Assembly (NCBI RefSeq): GCF_016802725.1
Contig: NC_052669.1
Coordinates: 11,762,770 to 11,826,769, forward strand
Origin: Solenopsis invicta
Lineage: Eukaryota > Arthropoda > Insecta > Hymenoptera > Formicidae
DNA: 64,000 nucleotides
Direction of reading: 5' to 3'
Part shown: positions 34,214 through 45,374 of the stretch, piece after piece
How positions within the stretch are numbered: the first letter of the stretch is position 1
Layout of the letters: each line of letters begins with the position of its first letter
Notes under the pieces: model-generated
Seen by the model: only the letters and a program-made list of their open reading frames with translations
What the model was told of the DNA's origin: nothing
The model's database searches: none
Position numbers and translations under genes: made by a program

Positions 34214-35320
34214 TGACAAGGAGTGGGCAAGAACTGTAAAATGCCAAATGAAATGAATCATAGCTTATTTGAAAGAAGTGAACAAGTATATTAAAAGTGT
34301 AAAAGGGTTAGCGCGAATGGGCTTTACTTTTTAAGAAAATTGCAATTAAAGTTTAATATTGGAACGTTTTACGTTAAATACTAGAATCTTGAACTACTAT
34401 TTAAGAGACCGTGGTTGAGAAGGCTAAGTGCTAGCGGTACATTTTTCCCTCCGTGGCGGACCGAATTCAAATTTCCGCAATATCATTTTTTTTATTTATT
34501 TATTTATTTATTTTTTTTTTTTTTCATATCTTTTGCTAGTATATTTTACAATTGCATTATCTTTATTATTTTTTAAATTATTTGATAATAATATACTTAC
34601 ATATAATAATAAAATTAAGCAGTTTTTTATTAATAAAAAATTAATGAAAATATTTAAATTATTTATTATAATAAATTAATTATAAAGGTAAATAATTAGG
34701 CCTTAACAAGCAGATTTGTTTCGAAAAATAATATACTTTAATTTATAACATCTTATTATTTATATCTTCTTATAATTTATAACGTTTTATAATTTATGAT
34801 ATTGTAGAAATTTTTAAAGTGTATTATTTTTTGGAATAAATCTGCTCGTTAAAACTTAATTATTTACTTTTCTAAATAATTTTATTGTATAATAAATAAT
34901 TTATTAAATATTTTTATTCATTTTTTATTAATAAAAAATTGCTTAATTTTATTATTATATGCAAATACATTATTATTAATTAATTTGAAAAATAATAAAG
35001 ATGATGCAATTATAAAATATAATAGCAAGACTTAAAAAAAAATTTGATGCTGTGGAGATTCGAACCCGCACCGCCGCGGGGAGGAAAATGTAACGCTAGC
35101 ATTTAGCGTTCTCAGTCACGACGCTCTCTTGGTTAGTGGTTCAAAATTTTAGTACTTAACGTACAAACGTCCCAATGTTAAACTTTAATTGCAATTTTCT
35201 TAAAAAGTAAAGTTCATTTACGCTAACCCTTTTACTCTTTTAATATACTTGTTCCCTCTTTTTGAAGGAGCTATGACTCATCTTATTTGGCATTTTACAG
35301 TTCTTGCTCACTCCTTGTGA
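34214..35320. mobile_element. Full-length palindromic element with tRNA-like boxes
   Basis: The whole 1,107 bp folds back on itself. The left tip TGACAAGGAGTGGGCAAGAA matches the inverse of the right tip (TCACAAGGAGTGAGCAAGAA), and pairing continues through the AT-rich centre to about 34770-34800. It lies inside Copia coding sequence. Each arm carries a tRNA-like segment (34411-34487 and 35041-35125). No protein frame is present. Confidence 0.82.
35041..35125 (-). other. tRNA-like segment with pol III A and B boxes
   Basis: On the - strand TGACTGAGAACG (35107-35118) resembles an A box and GGTTCGAATC (35057-35066) is a perfect B box. Spacing and sequence resemble a leucine or serine tRNA head. 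I could not fold a proper acceptor or T stem, so this is a tRNA-derived, SINE-like module rather than a tRNA gene. The opposite arm (34411-34487) keeps the A box (TGGTTGAGAAGG), but its B box is mutated. Confidence 0.5.
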
Positions 35321-35519
35321 GAATTATTAACTAAACCAGCCATTATATCGCACTGCGATTGTCTACAAGCAAGGTAGTTAATCCATTTAAATTTAAATTT
35401 TTATGAACGCTTAGTAAATTATTAATTTTTGAGACGTTAATGACGCCGCGGCGCCGTCATTAATGAAGTTAGCACCTTATTTTTCTGCACCGCAAGTTTT
35501 TATGCAAGTTCTATTTGCA

Positions 35520-35848
35520 CCTTTAATAGTTCTAGAGTTTCTGATAGTTTTTTAATAATAGTTCCGCCGAAATAACATTAAAAAATGATAATTTGAAGAT
35601 ATGAGGTGCCAACTTTGCGTGGCACCTCAAGTTTCGAAAAAATTGATTTTGACAATGGAATTCTATAGTTTTCGAAGAGTTCTAGAGTTCCTAATAAATT
35701 TAAACTATAGTTCTGATCATTAAATATTTTTAAAAAATTTTTTAATTTTTTTGTCCACACCTCAAATTTCGAAAAAATTGTTTTTGACTATGGAATTCTA
35801 TAGCTCTCGAAGAGTTCTAGAGTTCTCAATAGGTTATATTAACAGTTT

Positions 35849-35893
<45 letters not shown>

Positions 35894-36969
35894 AACAATT
35901 TTTAAACCCGCGCGCTGCCACCGCATTACAAGAGTAAAATACCACCTTGTTGAGAGTTGTGAACGAGTTCTTGGCATTTTTCGATAGTTTCGCAATAGTT
36001 CTAAAGCTTTCTATAGATTTTGTCAAGAATTCTCGTCTCTAACCATTTTTTTACTAATTTTTAAACCGCGAGCTGGCACCGCAGTGCAAGAGTAAAGTAT
36101 CATCTTGTTGAGAGTTCTGGACGAGTTCTTGGTATTTTTCGATAGTTCACCAATAATTCTAGAGCTTTCTATAGTTTCGTCAGGAGTCCTCGCCTCTAAT
36201 CACTTTTTTACTAATTTTTAAACTGCGAGATGGCACCCCACTGCAATAGTAAAGTACCATCTTGTTGAGAGTTTTGTACGAGTTCTTGGCATTTTTCGAT
36301 AGTTTCGCAATAGTTCTAAAGCTTTCTATAAATTTTGTCAAGAATTCTCGTCTCTAACCATTTTTTTACTAATTTTTAAACCGCGAGCTGGCACCGCAGT
36401 GCAAGAGTAAAGTATCATCTTGTTGAGAGTTCTGGACGAGTTCTTGGTATTTTTCGATAGTTCACCAATAATTCTAGAGCTTTCTATAGTTTCGTCAGGA
36501 GTCCTTGCCTCTAACCACTTTTTTACTAATTTTTAAACTGCGAGATGGCACCCCACTGCAATAGTAAAGTACCATCTTGTTGAGAGTTTTGAACGAGTAC
36601 TTGGCATTTTTTGATAGTTCCGCAATAGTTCTAAAGTTTTCTATAGGTTTTGTCAAGAATTCTTGTCTCTAACCATTTTTTTACTAATTTTTAAACCGCG
36701 AGTTGGCACCGCACTGCAAAAGTAAAGTACTATCTTGTTGAGAGTTCTGAACGAGATCTTGGTATTTTTCAATAGTTCACCAATAGTTCGAGAGCTTTCT
36801 ATAGTTTCGTCAAGAGTTCTTGCCTCTAACCATTTTTTTAATAATTTTTAAACCGCGAGCTGGCAGTGCGCTACAAGAATAAAGTACCATTTTGTTCTGG
36901 ACGAGTTCTTGACATTTGTCGCTTTTGTAGTATTTAATGACTCCAAACCTTTTTCGCTCTTTCTCTTTC

Positions 36970-37017
<48 letters not shown>

Positions 37018-37066
37018 CCCCTCTCTCTCTCTTTCTCCCCCTCTCTCTCTCTCTCTCCCTCTCTCG
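35520..37066 (+). repeat. Tandem-array element, copy 1, with TA and CT microsatellites
   Basis: A lead-in region (GGAATTCTATAG..GAGTTCTAGAGTT) and a (TA)n run (35851-35890) precede seven units of about 155-162 bp. Units start at TTTTTAAACC-type sequence near 35893, 36055, 36215, 36370, 36530, 36686 and 36846. Alternate units are more alike, giving a two-unit period of about 315 bp. After the last unit come GTATTTAATGACTCCA and a (CT)n run (36956-37066). The same layout recurs inverted at 49722-50570. Confidence 0.85.
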
Positions 37067-37368
37067 CGAGGAGAAGACGTGTCAAGAATCGCTCCGTAAA
37101 TGTAATAACTTTTGAGTAGTTTAAAATGAGGAAAAACATAAAATAAGTTGATTGACTTGCGCCGCCATAGACCGGGGATAGCTGTGAAAGTTATCTAGCC
37201 GGGATATGGCGATCTATGAATGTGAGCAGTGAACTTATTGTTTGGGACATCGAAGTTTCAAGACAGTAGACATTATACGTGGACACAATAGTGCTGACGT
37301 GTCTAAGTGGATCACAGGTGACGGATCGCTTATGCTGATATTAACGGTTTCGGCCGGTAATTATCAGC

Positions 37369-38293
37369 ATGGACGAAGAATATGCAGAATACCGATGCTC
37401 GGCATGTAGGAAGGCAATTAAGAGCAAAGTTGTTAAATGTAAAACTTGCCCAAAGCTTTTTTACCATCCAGGATGTGTAAATAAGCATAGAATTCTCGAC
37501 AGAAACCAAGAGTACGTGCCGTTTAAAGGTCCATTTGAGGAATTTCTCATCGATATTGAGAAAGTACCGACACCGACAGGAAGAGATAGGACATCATCGA
37601 CAAAATCTGTAGGGTCTACAGGAGCGGTCACAATGAGCAGTGGAAGTAAAGGGTCAGGCATTGACTTAAAAATAGATTGAATTATAAGAGCTGTAAAAAA
37701 AATAAAAGATGAGGCGGTACGTAAAAATGAAATTAAAATAATGTTTGAAGAAGTAGTTCAAGAAGAATTAGGAAATATCAAGCAAGAACTGGAAAACTTG
37801 AAGAAAATGATACAGGGAACAGCATATGGCTCAAAGGAAGGACGACAGAGAAGCTACAGTGAAGCGGTTAAAGAAAAGAAGAAAGAAAACGTTATAATAG
37901 TTAAACCAAAATTGCAATAGGAGAGTGAAGACACGAAAAAAGTAATAAAAGAGAAGGTAGATATAAAAAATATGGCAATGGGAGTAACGAAATTAAAGAA
38001 AGGAAGCAAAGGAGTAGTAGTTACGGGTTGTGAAACTGGAGAAGAGATGAAAAGGTTGAAAGAGACAGTACAAGCTAATCTGGGAGAGAATTATAAAGTG
38101 TTCGAGTCGTCTCAATCGAAACCAAAAGTAAAAATTATTAACAAAAATTTAGAAGAGATGAACTTAGATGATAATGAACTTATAAATACAATTAAAAAGC
38201 AGAATAAAATAGATATAGTAAATATGCGAATTGTGAAGAGAATGGTTAAAGAAAAGAGTAACAATCAAAGAAGAGAAAATGAAGAAGGATTAA
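37369..38293 (+). pseudogene. LINE ORF1, N-terminal part with PHD-like zinc motif
   Basis: ORF1 starts MDEEYAEYRCSACRKAI. A cysteine/histidine pattern (C-x2-C, C-x2-C, H-x2-C within residues 10-38) fits a PHD-type finger, found in some insect LINE gag-like proteins. The first frame stops at 37678. The next bases continue in the same frame with coiled-coil-like sequence (EEVVQEELGNIKQELENLKK), meet a TAG near 37918, and go on through CETGEEMKRLKETVQANLG to about 38290. There a palindromic element interrupts it. The stops are point changes in one long frame. Confidence 0.75.
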
Positions 38294-39288
38294 CATTACA
38301 AAATTACCTTTTCAAAAAAGGTAAAAAAAAGGTGCCAATTTATGTGTGTGCGCGCGCACCTTATCTATAATTTTTTTAAAAACTTAAGTGGTACTATTTT
38401 TTAATTCAACCTAAATGTATTTTTTCCAAAAAATGTATGAAATCTTTAAATTGCGCCAATTATAAAGAGAATATATTGCTGTTTGAAATAACTGTTGTAC
38501 TACTTTTAACGAATAAAATGCAAGTGATAGTATATTTATTTTTTAAGTAAAACCCAAGTAGCGGTATCTTTAATTCTTTTTAAATAAAATTCAAGTGATA
38601 CTGTTCTGTGTATTTTTATTGAAACATTTTTCTGTTCTAACCTAAGTGGATGTACTTAATTTAAAAAAGTTTCAATGAAATATGTAACACTTAATCTCAA
38701 AGAATTAAACAGAAATGAGAATGTTTTATTAAAATAAAAAATTTTTAAACTACAAAAAATTGGCGCTGCTAAATGTCTAACTATAATCTAAATAAAATGT
38801 TGTAAAACAGCAGCGCCAATTTTTCTAGTTTAAAAATTTTTTATTATAATAAAACATTCTCATTTCTGTTTAATTCTTTGAGATTAAATGTTACATATTT
38901 CATTGAAACTTTTTAAAATTAAGTACATCCACTTAGGTTAGAACAGAAAAATGTTTCAATAAAAATACACAGACACAGTATCACTTGAATTTTATTTAAA
39001 AAAGAATTAAAGATACCGCTACTTGGGTTTTACTTAAAAAATAAATATACTATCACTTGCATTTTATTCGTTAAAAGTAGTACAACAGTTATTTCAAACA
39101 GCAATATATTCTCTTTATAATTGGCGCAATTTAAAGATTTCATACATTTTTTGGAAAAAATACATTTAGGTTGAATTAAAAAATAGTACCACTTGAGTTT
39201 TTAAAAAAAATTATAGATAAGGTGCGCGCGCACACACATAAATTGGCACCTTTTTTTTACCTTTTTTTGAAAAGGTAATTTTGTAATG
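38294..39288. mobile_element. Near-perfect palindrome, 995 bp
   Basis: Arms 38294-38770 and 38809-39288 are almost identical inverted copies separated by a 38-base loop. The tips read CATTACAAAATTACCTTTTC on both sides. A CGCGCGCAC segment lies near each end. No coding capacity is seen. It interrupts LINE ORF1. High arm identity suggests recent origin or gene conversion between arms. Confidence 0.92.
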
Positions 39289-39365
39289 ATATCACGCGTT
39301 TTTATAGTGTTAAGCAATATATTTATTTTTTGTGATGCCATGATTTCAACTTACAAGTAAGATTA

Positions 39366-39377
39366 TAATGTGTGTGT

Positions 39378-39429
<52 letters not shown>

Positions 39430-39456
39430 GCACGCACGCACGCAATATATACATAC

Positions 39457-39491
<35 letters not shown>

Positions 39492-39494
39492 ATA
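39366..39494. repeat. Compound microsatellite (CA)n (CGCA)n (CATA)n (TA)n
   Basis: Successive blocks of CA, CGCA, CATA and TA repeats lie between the two long palindromes. Confidence 0.95.
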
Positions 39495-39611
39495 TGTGTA
39501 TATATATATATACACCAAGCAAATCAAAAACTGCTTACGTGAATATAATTAACCTCAACTCCCATCCACAATAAATAATATGTCTCTTGTATAGACAAGA
39601 TTATATATTAT

Positions 39612-41023
39612 GCACTTTTTTCAGCCGAATTCGTTTGTCTCGTACAAAAACGTGTTGAATAAGTGTATTATTAATAAATATATGCAGTTAAAAATATATA
39701 TTTGGCATTAACTAGAGTCAATATTATATTATACTCCTACGAATGCTACGTATAAAATTTTTCAAGTGTCATAAGATATGATTGACAAAGTGCATATGAA
39801 TATGATAATGAAACATAGCTAATTAGATTGCATGAGCCTTATTAAATTTATTTTTATCTTTCTATCTTTCTCCAATGCATATTTTTTCCACCAAAAATGT
39901 GGTTTGCTTTTTCTCAGGTCTACCTCTAAGTCATACTTTTTTAACTCTAGCATAATGTAAATGTATATTTTGAATGAATTGATGTTTGAAACAAGTGTCA
40001 AATGATTGAATAAAGATATAAAAATATGTGTAATTTTACAAGTTGAGTCTCAGAGGTCTCAACGCTGCGTATTCTCTCTGGTTTTAGAAATTTGTAACTA
40101 GATTAATTAATAAGTATGGTAAGTACATTTTGAATCCTGTTTATTAAAGTTAATAAAGTTAAGTGTAGCTCTTACAATATATATATTGAGTTCACTAAAC
40201 TGGTTAAAATAATACATGATATTAAATATGCTCGCTGTGTTACAAAATAAATGTTAATTGTAAATAACTAATATGTGTTAATCTCGCTGTTACCTGATAT
40301 TTAATAATATTTCTGAGCGTCTTATAAAAGATATTTTTTCTTATAAAAGATAATTCATTTTGTAACACAGCGAGCATATTTAATATCATGTATTATTTTA
40401 ACTAGTTTTTAGTAAACTCTATATACATTGTAAAAGTTACACTTACTTTATTAACTTTTTTAATAAACAGGATTCAAAATGTACTTACCTTACTTATTAA
40501 TTAATCCAATTACAAATTTCTGAAACCAGAAAGTACACGCAGCGTTGAGGCCTCTAAGACTCAACTTGTAAAATTACACGTACACCAGGCATTGGAATCA
40601 TTTTTATATCTTTATTCAATTATTTGATACTTGTTTCAAACGTCAATTCATTAAAAATATACATTTACATTAAGGCTAGAATTAAAAAAGCATGACTTAG
40701 AGGCAGACCCGAGAAAGCAAACTACATTTTTGCTGAGAAAGGTAAATATGCATTGGAGAAAGATAGCAAGATAAAAATAGATTTAATAAGGTGCATCCGA
40801 TCTAATTAACCTCGTTTCATTACCATATTCATGTGCACTTTGTAAATCATATCTTCTTATGACACTCGAAAAATTTTATACGTAGCACTCGTAGGAGTAT
40901 AATATATAATAATATTGACTCTAGTTAATGCAAAATATATATTTTTAACTGCACATATTCATTAATAATAGGCTTATTCAACGCATTTTTGCACCACGCG
41001 AAAGAATTCGGCAGAAAAATGTG
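39612..41023. mobile_element. Second long palindrome, about 1.4 kb
   Basis: Arms of about 640-665 bp (39612-40249 and 40359-41023) are inverted copies with a 110-base loop. Near the tips both carry GCCGAATTC and TGTTGAATAAG or its close relative. Arm identity is lower than in the 38294-39288 palindrome. No protein frame is present. Confidence 0.88.
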
Positions 41024-41500
41024 TCGTTTGCCCCGCAAACCGAGATATTATTGACGATTCAGGTTACAGGTTAGGAAACCTGTCATACGCGTAATCATGA
41101 TCGCGGTCACGTGTTGCACATCACATGGTGCATCACGTGACCGCATAGATGCTGATAGTGTAGTAGCGAGCGCCACACTGTGTCGAAAATGTGAAAGGGA
41201 GAATTCCTCCTGAAGGCGACGACCAAGGAGACGTATCTTACAGAAAAATGTAGAGATTAGAATTTGCATCGCGATATCTCCGCTTGTACGGCACGGAGAG
41301 AAAAAATAAAAACACTTTTATATATGCAATTTTTCCCAAGCTATCGAATGAGATGACTTTGAACTTGATCGGTTCAGCCGTTGCTGAGATCTAATAATCT
41401 CGTTATGCTTGAACTCGCTGACTCGCGTAAAAGAGGCTTCGGTCTTTCTCGCTTTTTTTTTTTTTTTAATTGGCACGAGACGCGACCGCGCCTCTTGATA
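41024..41500. other. Unassigned spacer with a CACGTG-type hairpin
   Basis: A stem GCGGTCACGTGTTGCAC / GTGCATCACGTGACCGC lies at 41103-41143. A poly-T run (41455-41466) follows. The sequence separates the palindrome from the resumed LINE ORF1. Nothing else is recognised. Confidence 0.5.
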
Positions 41501-41509
41501 ATAATGGAA

Positions 41510-41757
41510 GTAGATGAAGAAACGCACAAGCTGATATTGAAGAAATCAAAATTAAATATAGGATGGAAGAAATGTCCTGTATTTAATCACATCAGTGTCA
41601 AAAGATGTTTTAAATACTGGGGGTACTTCCACATTGCTAAAAATTGTACGAGAGAAGAAACATGCTGCAAATGCGCAGGGAATCATAACTTGCGTGTTTG
41701 CACAGCGACGGAGAGCAATGTGTTAATTGTATGTTCAAAAATAGAACATACAATCTA
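41510..41757 (+). pseudogene. LINE ORF1 C-terminal zinc-knuckle part
   Basis: The frame reads VDEETHKLILKKSKLNIGWK and then CFKYWGYFHIAKNC, a zinc knuckle whose second cysteine is tyrosine. A second cluster follows (CCKCAGNHNLRVC). This is the nucleic-acid-binding end of a Jockey-type ORF1. It continues the frame interrupted at 38294 after about 3.2 kb of inserted DNA. The endonuclease ORF begins shortly after. Confidence 0.8.
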
Positions 41758-41885
41758 AAAATAAATGACGAACATAAAGCCATCAGTCGAGAATGTCCAA
41801 CTTTTAAGAGGGCGTTACAGGAAGAGAAGAGGAGAGCAGGTTGGGAAGATACAAAATAGCAACTACTAAAGAAAGAAGAAATAAT

Positions 41886-42712
41886 TATGTATACAAATGC
41901 GCAGAGCTTACCAGCGCACATAGACGAACTGCAGCATCAGGTTATGAAGAAGATAAATTCTGTAGTGGTAGCGATGACGGAGACCAGGCTGATTAGTGAT
42001 ATAGAAGACAAATGTGCCGGGTTACACTGTAGTTAGATGCGATGCCGAAAATAGGAACACAGGGGGAGTTATTATGTATATAAGAGACGATATTAGATAT
42101 GAAGTAGTATTAATAAAAAAGTTAGAATCAAATTGCTGGTGTGCTGCGATAGAAATGAAAGAAAAACTTTATAAAAGAGTTATAATGGTAACATGTCACT
42201 CACCAAGCGCATCGCACGGGGATTTCATGAGATTTTTTGAGGATATAGTAGAAGAGTTAGTAATAAAGGGAGAATGCATGGTTATAGGAGATTTTAATAT
42301 AGACCTTATGACGGACTCGTTTTATGCAAAGAAATTACAAGAGACAATGTTAAGCTTGGGCATGAAACAGTATGTGAACGAACCGACGAGAGTTACGAAA
42401 GACAGTCAGACAATTATAGATTTAATTTTCTCTAATAATAATAAAATAGTACAAGTAATTCTTGAACCTAAGATTACGGACCAAGCGTGGCTAAAAGTAG
42501 AGTTAAGTGTGAGTAAAAATAAAAGTAAATACAGAGAATTTAGCGTTAGAAATTATAAAGAGTTCGATGAAGATGAATTTGTTATTTTAGTAAAAAATAA
42601 ATTACAGAAAAGTCAGGGATGGCAATGTGAATGTATGGATGTGAGTGAGAGAGCGAAAAAATTTGTTAATAGTAGATGCGTTAGATTTAATGGCACCGAA
42701 GAAAAAATTTAG
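41886..42712 (+). pseudogene. LINE ORF2 endonuclease domain
   Basis: The start reads MYTNAQSLPAHIDEL, the usual beginning of a LINE apurinic-type endonuclease, followed by AMTETRL. A one-base shift near 42010 moves the frame. Then come GGVIMYIRDDIRYEVV, VIGDFNIDLMTDSF (catalytic aspartate region), VTKDSQTIIDLIFSNN and EPKITDQAWLKVEL (usually SDH, here TDQ). The domain nicks target DNA to prime reverse transcription. Loss of the final histidine and the frameshifts indicate an inactive copy. Confidence 0.85.
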
Positions 42713-44729
42713 AATTCCAAAAGTATGGGAGGGGAAAAAATGGTTCTCAGATGAGATAAAAGAGGCTGCGGATAGGAGGGATAAGGCATATAGGAAAGCA
42801 TTGTATGACAATACCAAACAAAATTGGTCACAGTATAAAATTGAAAGAAATGGAGTAGTAAAATTAATCAGGGAAAAAAAGAAAGAATATTACGAAAGTA
42901 TGATAGATCTTAATAAAGAAAATCCTACGACTATGTGGAAAACATTGAAAGAAGTAATTAGAGGCGAGCCAGTAGGTATAAAGGAAATAGGAAATATAGA
43001 TTTTGAGATCTTAGGCAATACCGAAGAGTGCAATATAGCCGATAAATTTAATTTATATTATATACAAAGTATTAATAGTATAGTAAACTCTATAAAGGTA
43101 GATAGTTCTGGCAGTGATATAATTGAATTTGGGATGAATATAAATAAGAAAACTATTTATACTATCGAGAACAAAGGAATTATGGAAAGTTTTGAGATTG
43201 TTACACTAGAGCAGCTAGAAGAAATAGTTATGGGATTACCAAGAAAGAAAGGTACGGAAGAGGGAATAACTAGTGATATATTGAAGGTAGCTTTTTCCGT
43301 AATAAAAGAAGAATTTGCGATTGTAATAAATGATTCTTTAAGAGAAGGTCACTGTCCGGAAGGTTGGAAAACCTCTACTATAATACCGATCCTAAAGATA
43401 GATAAAGCCAAAAAAGCGAGCAAATATAGGCCTATTAATATGTTATCAATATATGAAAAAGTCCTAGAAATAGTAGTAAAAGAACAACTTGAAACATATT
43501 TGAAAACAAACGGTATTATAACAGAACATCAGGTGGGATTTAGAAAATATTATTCGTGTGAAACAGCGATTCAATCCGTCATAGACGAATGGAAATTAAT
43601 AGTGAGCGAGGGAAAAATGGTGAGAGTTATCTTCATGGATCTTAAGAGAGCGTTTGAAACAATAGATAGAGAGAGATAGTTAGAAAAAATGTATCAATAC
43701 GGAATTAGAAGAATGACCTTAGAGTGGTTCAAATCATACTTAAATAATAGGAAACAACAGGTACGATTCAATCAAATATGGTCTGAATTATTGCCTACAG
43801 AATATGGAGTGCCACAAGATTCAGTACTAGAACCTTTGCTATTTATATTATATATAAATGATGTAATTAAAGTCTGTCCAGAAGGGTGCAATAAGTATAA
43901 CAATGTTTGCAGATGACACGCTTATATATGTAAGTGGAGAAAGTAGTGCGGTTATAGAGATAAAAATGAATATGGCTTTTAATGTAATCGAACATTGGAT
44001 GAATATAAATAAGTTAAAAATGAACACAGATAAAACAAATTATATGATAGTTAGAAGTATTAAAAAAGAATTAAGAAATATTACTGTCGTGAAGTGTCTG
44101 GATGGAATTGAAATAGAACGGGTATCAACCATGAAATATTTAGGTATAATGCTAGACGATAGATTTAGATTTCAGGACCACTGCAATTATGTACTTAAAA
44201 AAATAGGGAAAAAGACTAGCTTTTTAAATAGAATAGGTAACTTTGTATCAGCATATACTAGATGTATTGTGTATAAGTCCATCATAGCATCTTATTTTGA
44301 GTACTGTGCCACTCTATTAGTTGGGATGAGTGAAACGCAATTGAATAAAATTCAGATAGCTCAAAACCGTGCCATGAGAGTAATTTTACAGTGCAATAGA
44401 TATACCAAAATTGAACACATGCTACACGCCTTACAGTTCATGTCTGTAAGGCAACGGCTATGTTATAACGTTAATGTATTCATCTTTAAACTATTAAATA
44501 GCATGGCTTCGGAGGCGTTAAACAATAAAATAGAGATAGTGGGAGGAGAATGCGATAGGCAAACAGGACTTAGTAGTAACTTTCTGTAGAACTAGAAGTG
44601 CTCAAAAAAGCCTTTTTTATGAAGGTATAAAAATGTATAATTTGTTACCCACTGTGATTAAGCAATGTAGAGAATTAGTAGCGTTTAAGAGGGTGTTACA
44701 AGAATATATATTAGTTAATATTAATATAT
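42645..44729 (+). pseudogene. LINE ORF2 reverse transcriptase, Jockey-like
   Basis: After a frameshift near 42660 the frame holds a linker (WFSDEIKEAADRRDKAYRKA). RT blocks follow: STIIPILKIDKAKKASKYRP, GIITEHQVGFRKYYSCETAI and VIFMDLKRAFETIDRE (motif A). A TAG at 43677-43679 interrupts, then YGVPQDSVLEPLLFILYIND. A frameshift near 43900 precedes FADDTLIYVSGE (motif C, intact aspartates). The thumb region ends near 44729. No RNase H domain follows. The order and motif wording fit Jockey/CR1-type LINEs. Confidence 0.88.
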
Positions 44730-44801
44730 AGTAAATGTATATAAAATATAATATTGTGTACAAGAAATAGCTGTGAAAGCTAAATAAAGGTCAATCAATC
44801 A

Positions 44802-45374
44802 ATCTCTCTCTCCCTCTCCCTCTTCCCCCCTCTTTCTCCTTTCCCCCTTTCCCCCACCCCATCTTCTCTCTCCCTGCCTCCTCCCCACTTTTCTCTCTCT
44901 GTCTCTCTTTTTCTTTTGTTTCTTTATCTCCCCCTCCTCCCACTCCTTCACTCCCTCCCTCTTCCTTCTTTCCTCTCCCTCCCTCTCCTTCTCATTCTTT
45001 TCCTTCTTCCCTTCTTTTTTTCCCTCCCCCTTCTTTTCCTCTCTCCCTTTTTCCCCCTCTCTCTCCCGCTCCCTTCTCTTTCCCTTCCTTCCTCTCCCTC
45101 TCTTTCTTTCCCTTTCTCCCTTCCTCTTCCTCTCTCTCCTTTTCTTTCCCTTTTTTCCCTCCCCTCTTTCTCCCTCTCCCCCCTCTCACCCATTTCCCAC
45201 TTCTCTCTCCCCACCCCCTCTCCCCCTTTCCCCTCTATCTTTCCTCGTTCTCTCCCTCTCTTCCCCCATCCTCCCGCCCCTTCTCTCTCCCCCATCTTTC
45301 TTTCTCTCCCCCTCTCCCTCCCACCCTTCTCTCTTTCTGCCCCCCCCTTTCTCTTTTTCCCTCTCTCTCCCTCT
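44802..45374. repeat. Polypyrimidine tract, about 570 bp
   Basis: The + strand is almost purely C and T (CTCTCCC, CCTTTC and similar). It starts directly after the LINE's TCAATCAATC tail. Long open frames on both strands arise from this composition and are not genes. Confidence 0.95.

Larger units (their letters stand above)
33728..35470 (-). pseudogene. Copia-like retrotransposon 3' end, split by a palindrome
   Basis: Reading leftward, LVDNRSAI (about 35365) is the RNase H box, and RTKHIDIDAHYI then LEYVPTKINIADGFIKPLT (about 34100-34210) is the C-terminal end of Copia pol. The two pieces are separated by the 1.1-kb palindrome at 34214-35320. A purine tract (GAAGAGGAG on the - strand) precedes the LTR. 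Stops are present. The upstream part of the element is missing. Confidence 0.8.
37140..44795 (+). mobile_element. Jockey-like LINE, ORF1 split by palindromes
   Basis: The + strand holds a leader, an ORF1 starting with a PHD-like cysteine motif (37369), a zinc-knuckle ORF1 end (41510-41757), an endonuclease and a reverse transcriptase up to about 44729, and a 3' tail of TCAATCAATCAATC. About 3.2 kb of unrelated sequence (38294 to about 41500) splits ORF1. The copy has several frameshifts and stops. The LINE runs in the same direction as WDR81. Confidence 0.88.

Noticed and set aside
35041..35125. A functional tRNA gene
   Set aside because: A and B boxes are present, but acceptor and T stems do not pair properly, and the segment is part of a palindrome.
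39368..39574. Frame rich in Thr/His
   Set aside because: Pure translation of CA/CGCA microsatellites; the same applies to frames at 45552-45887 and 49514-49899.
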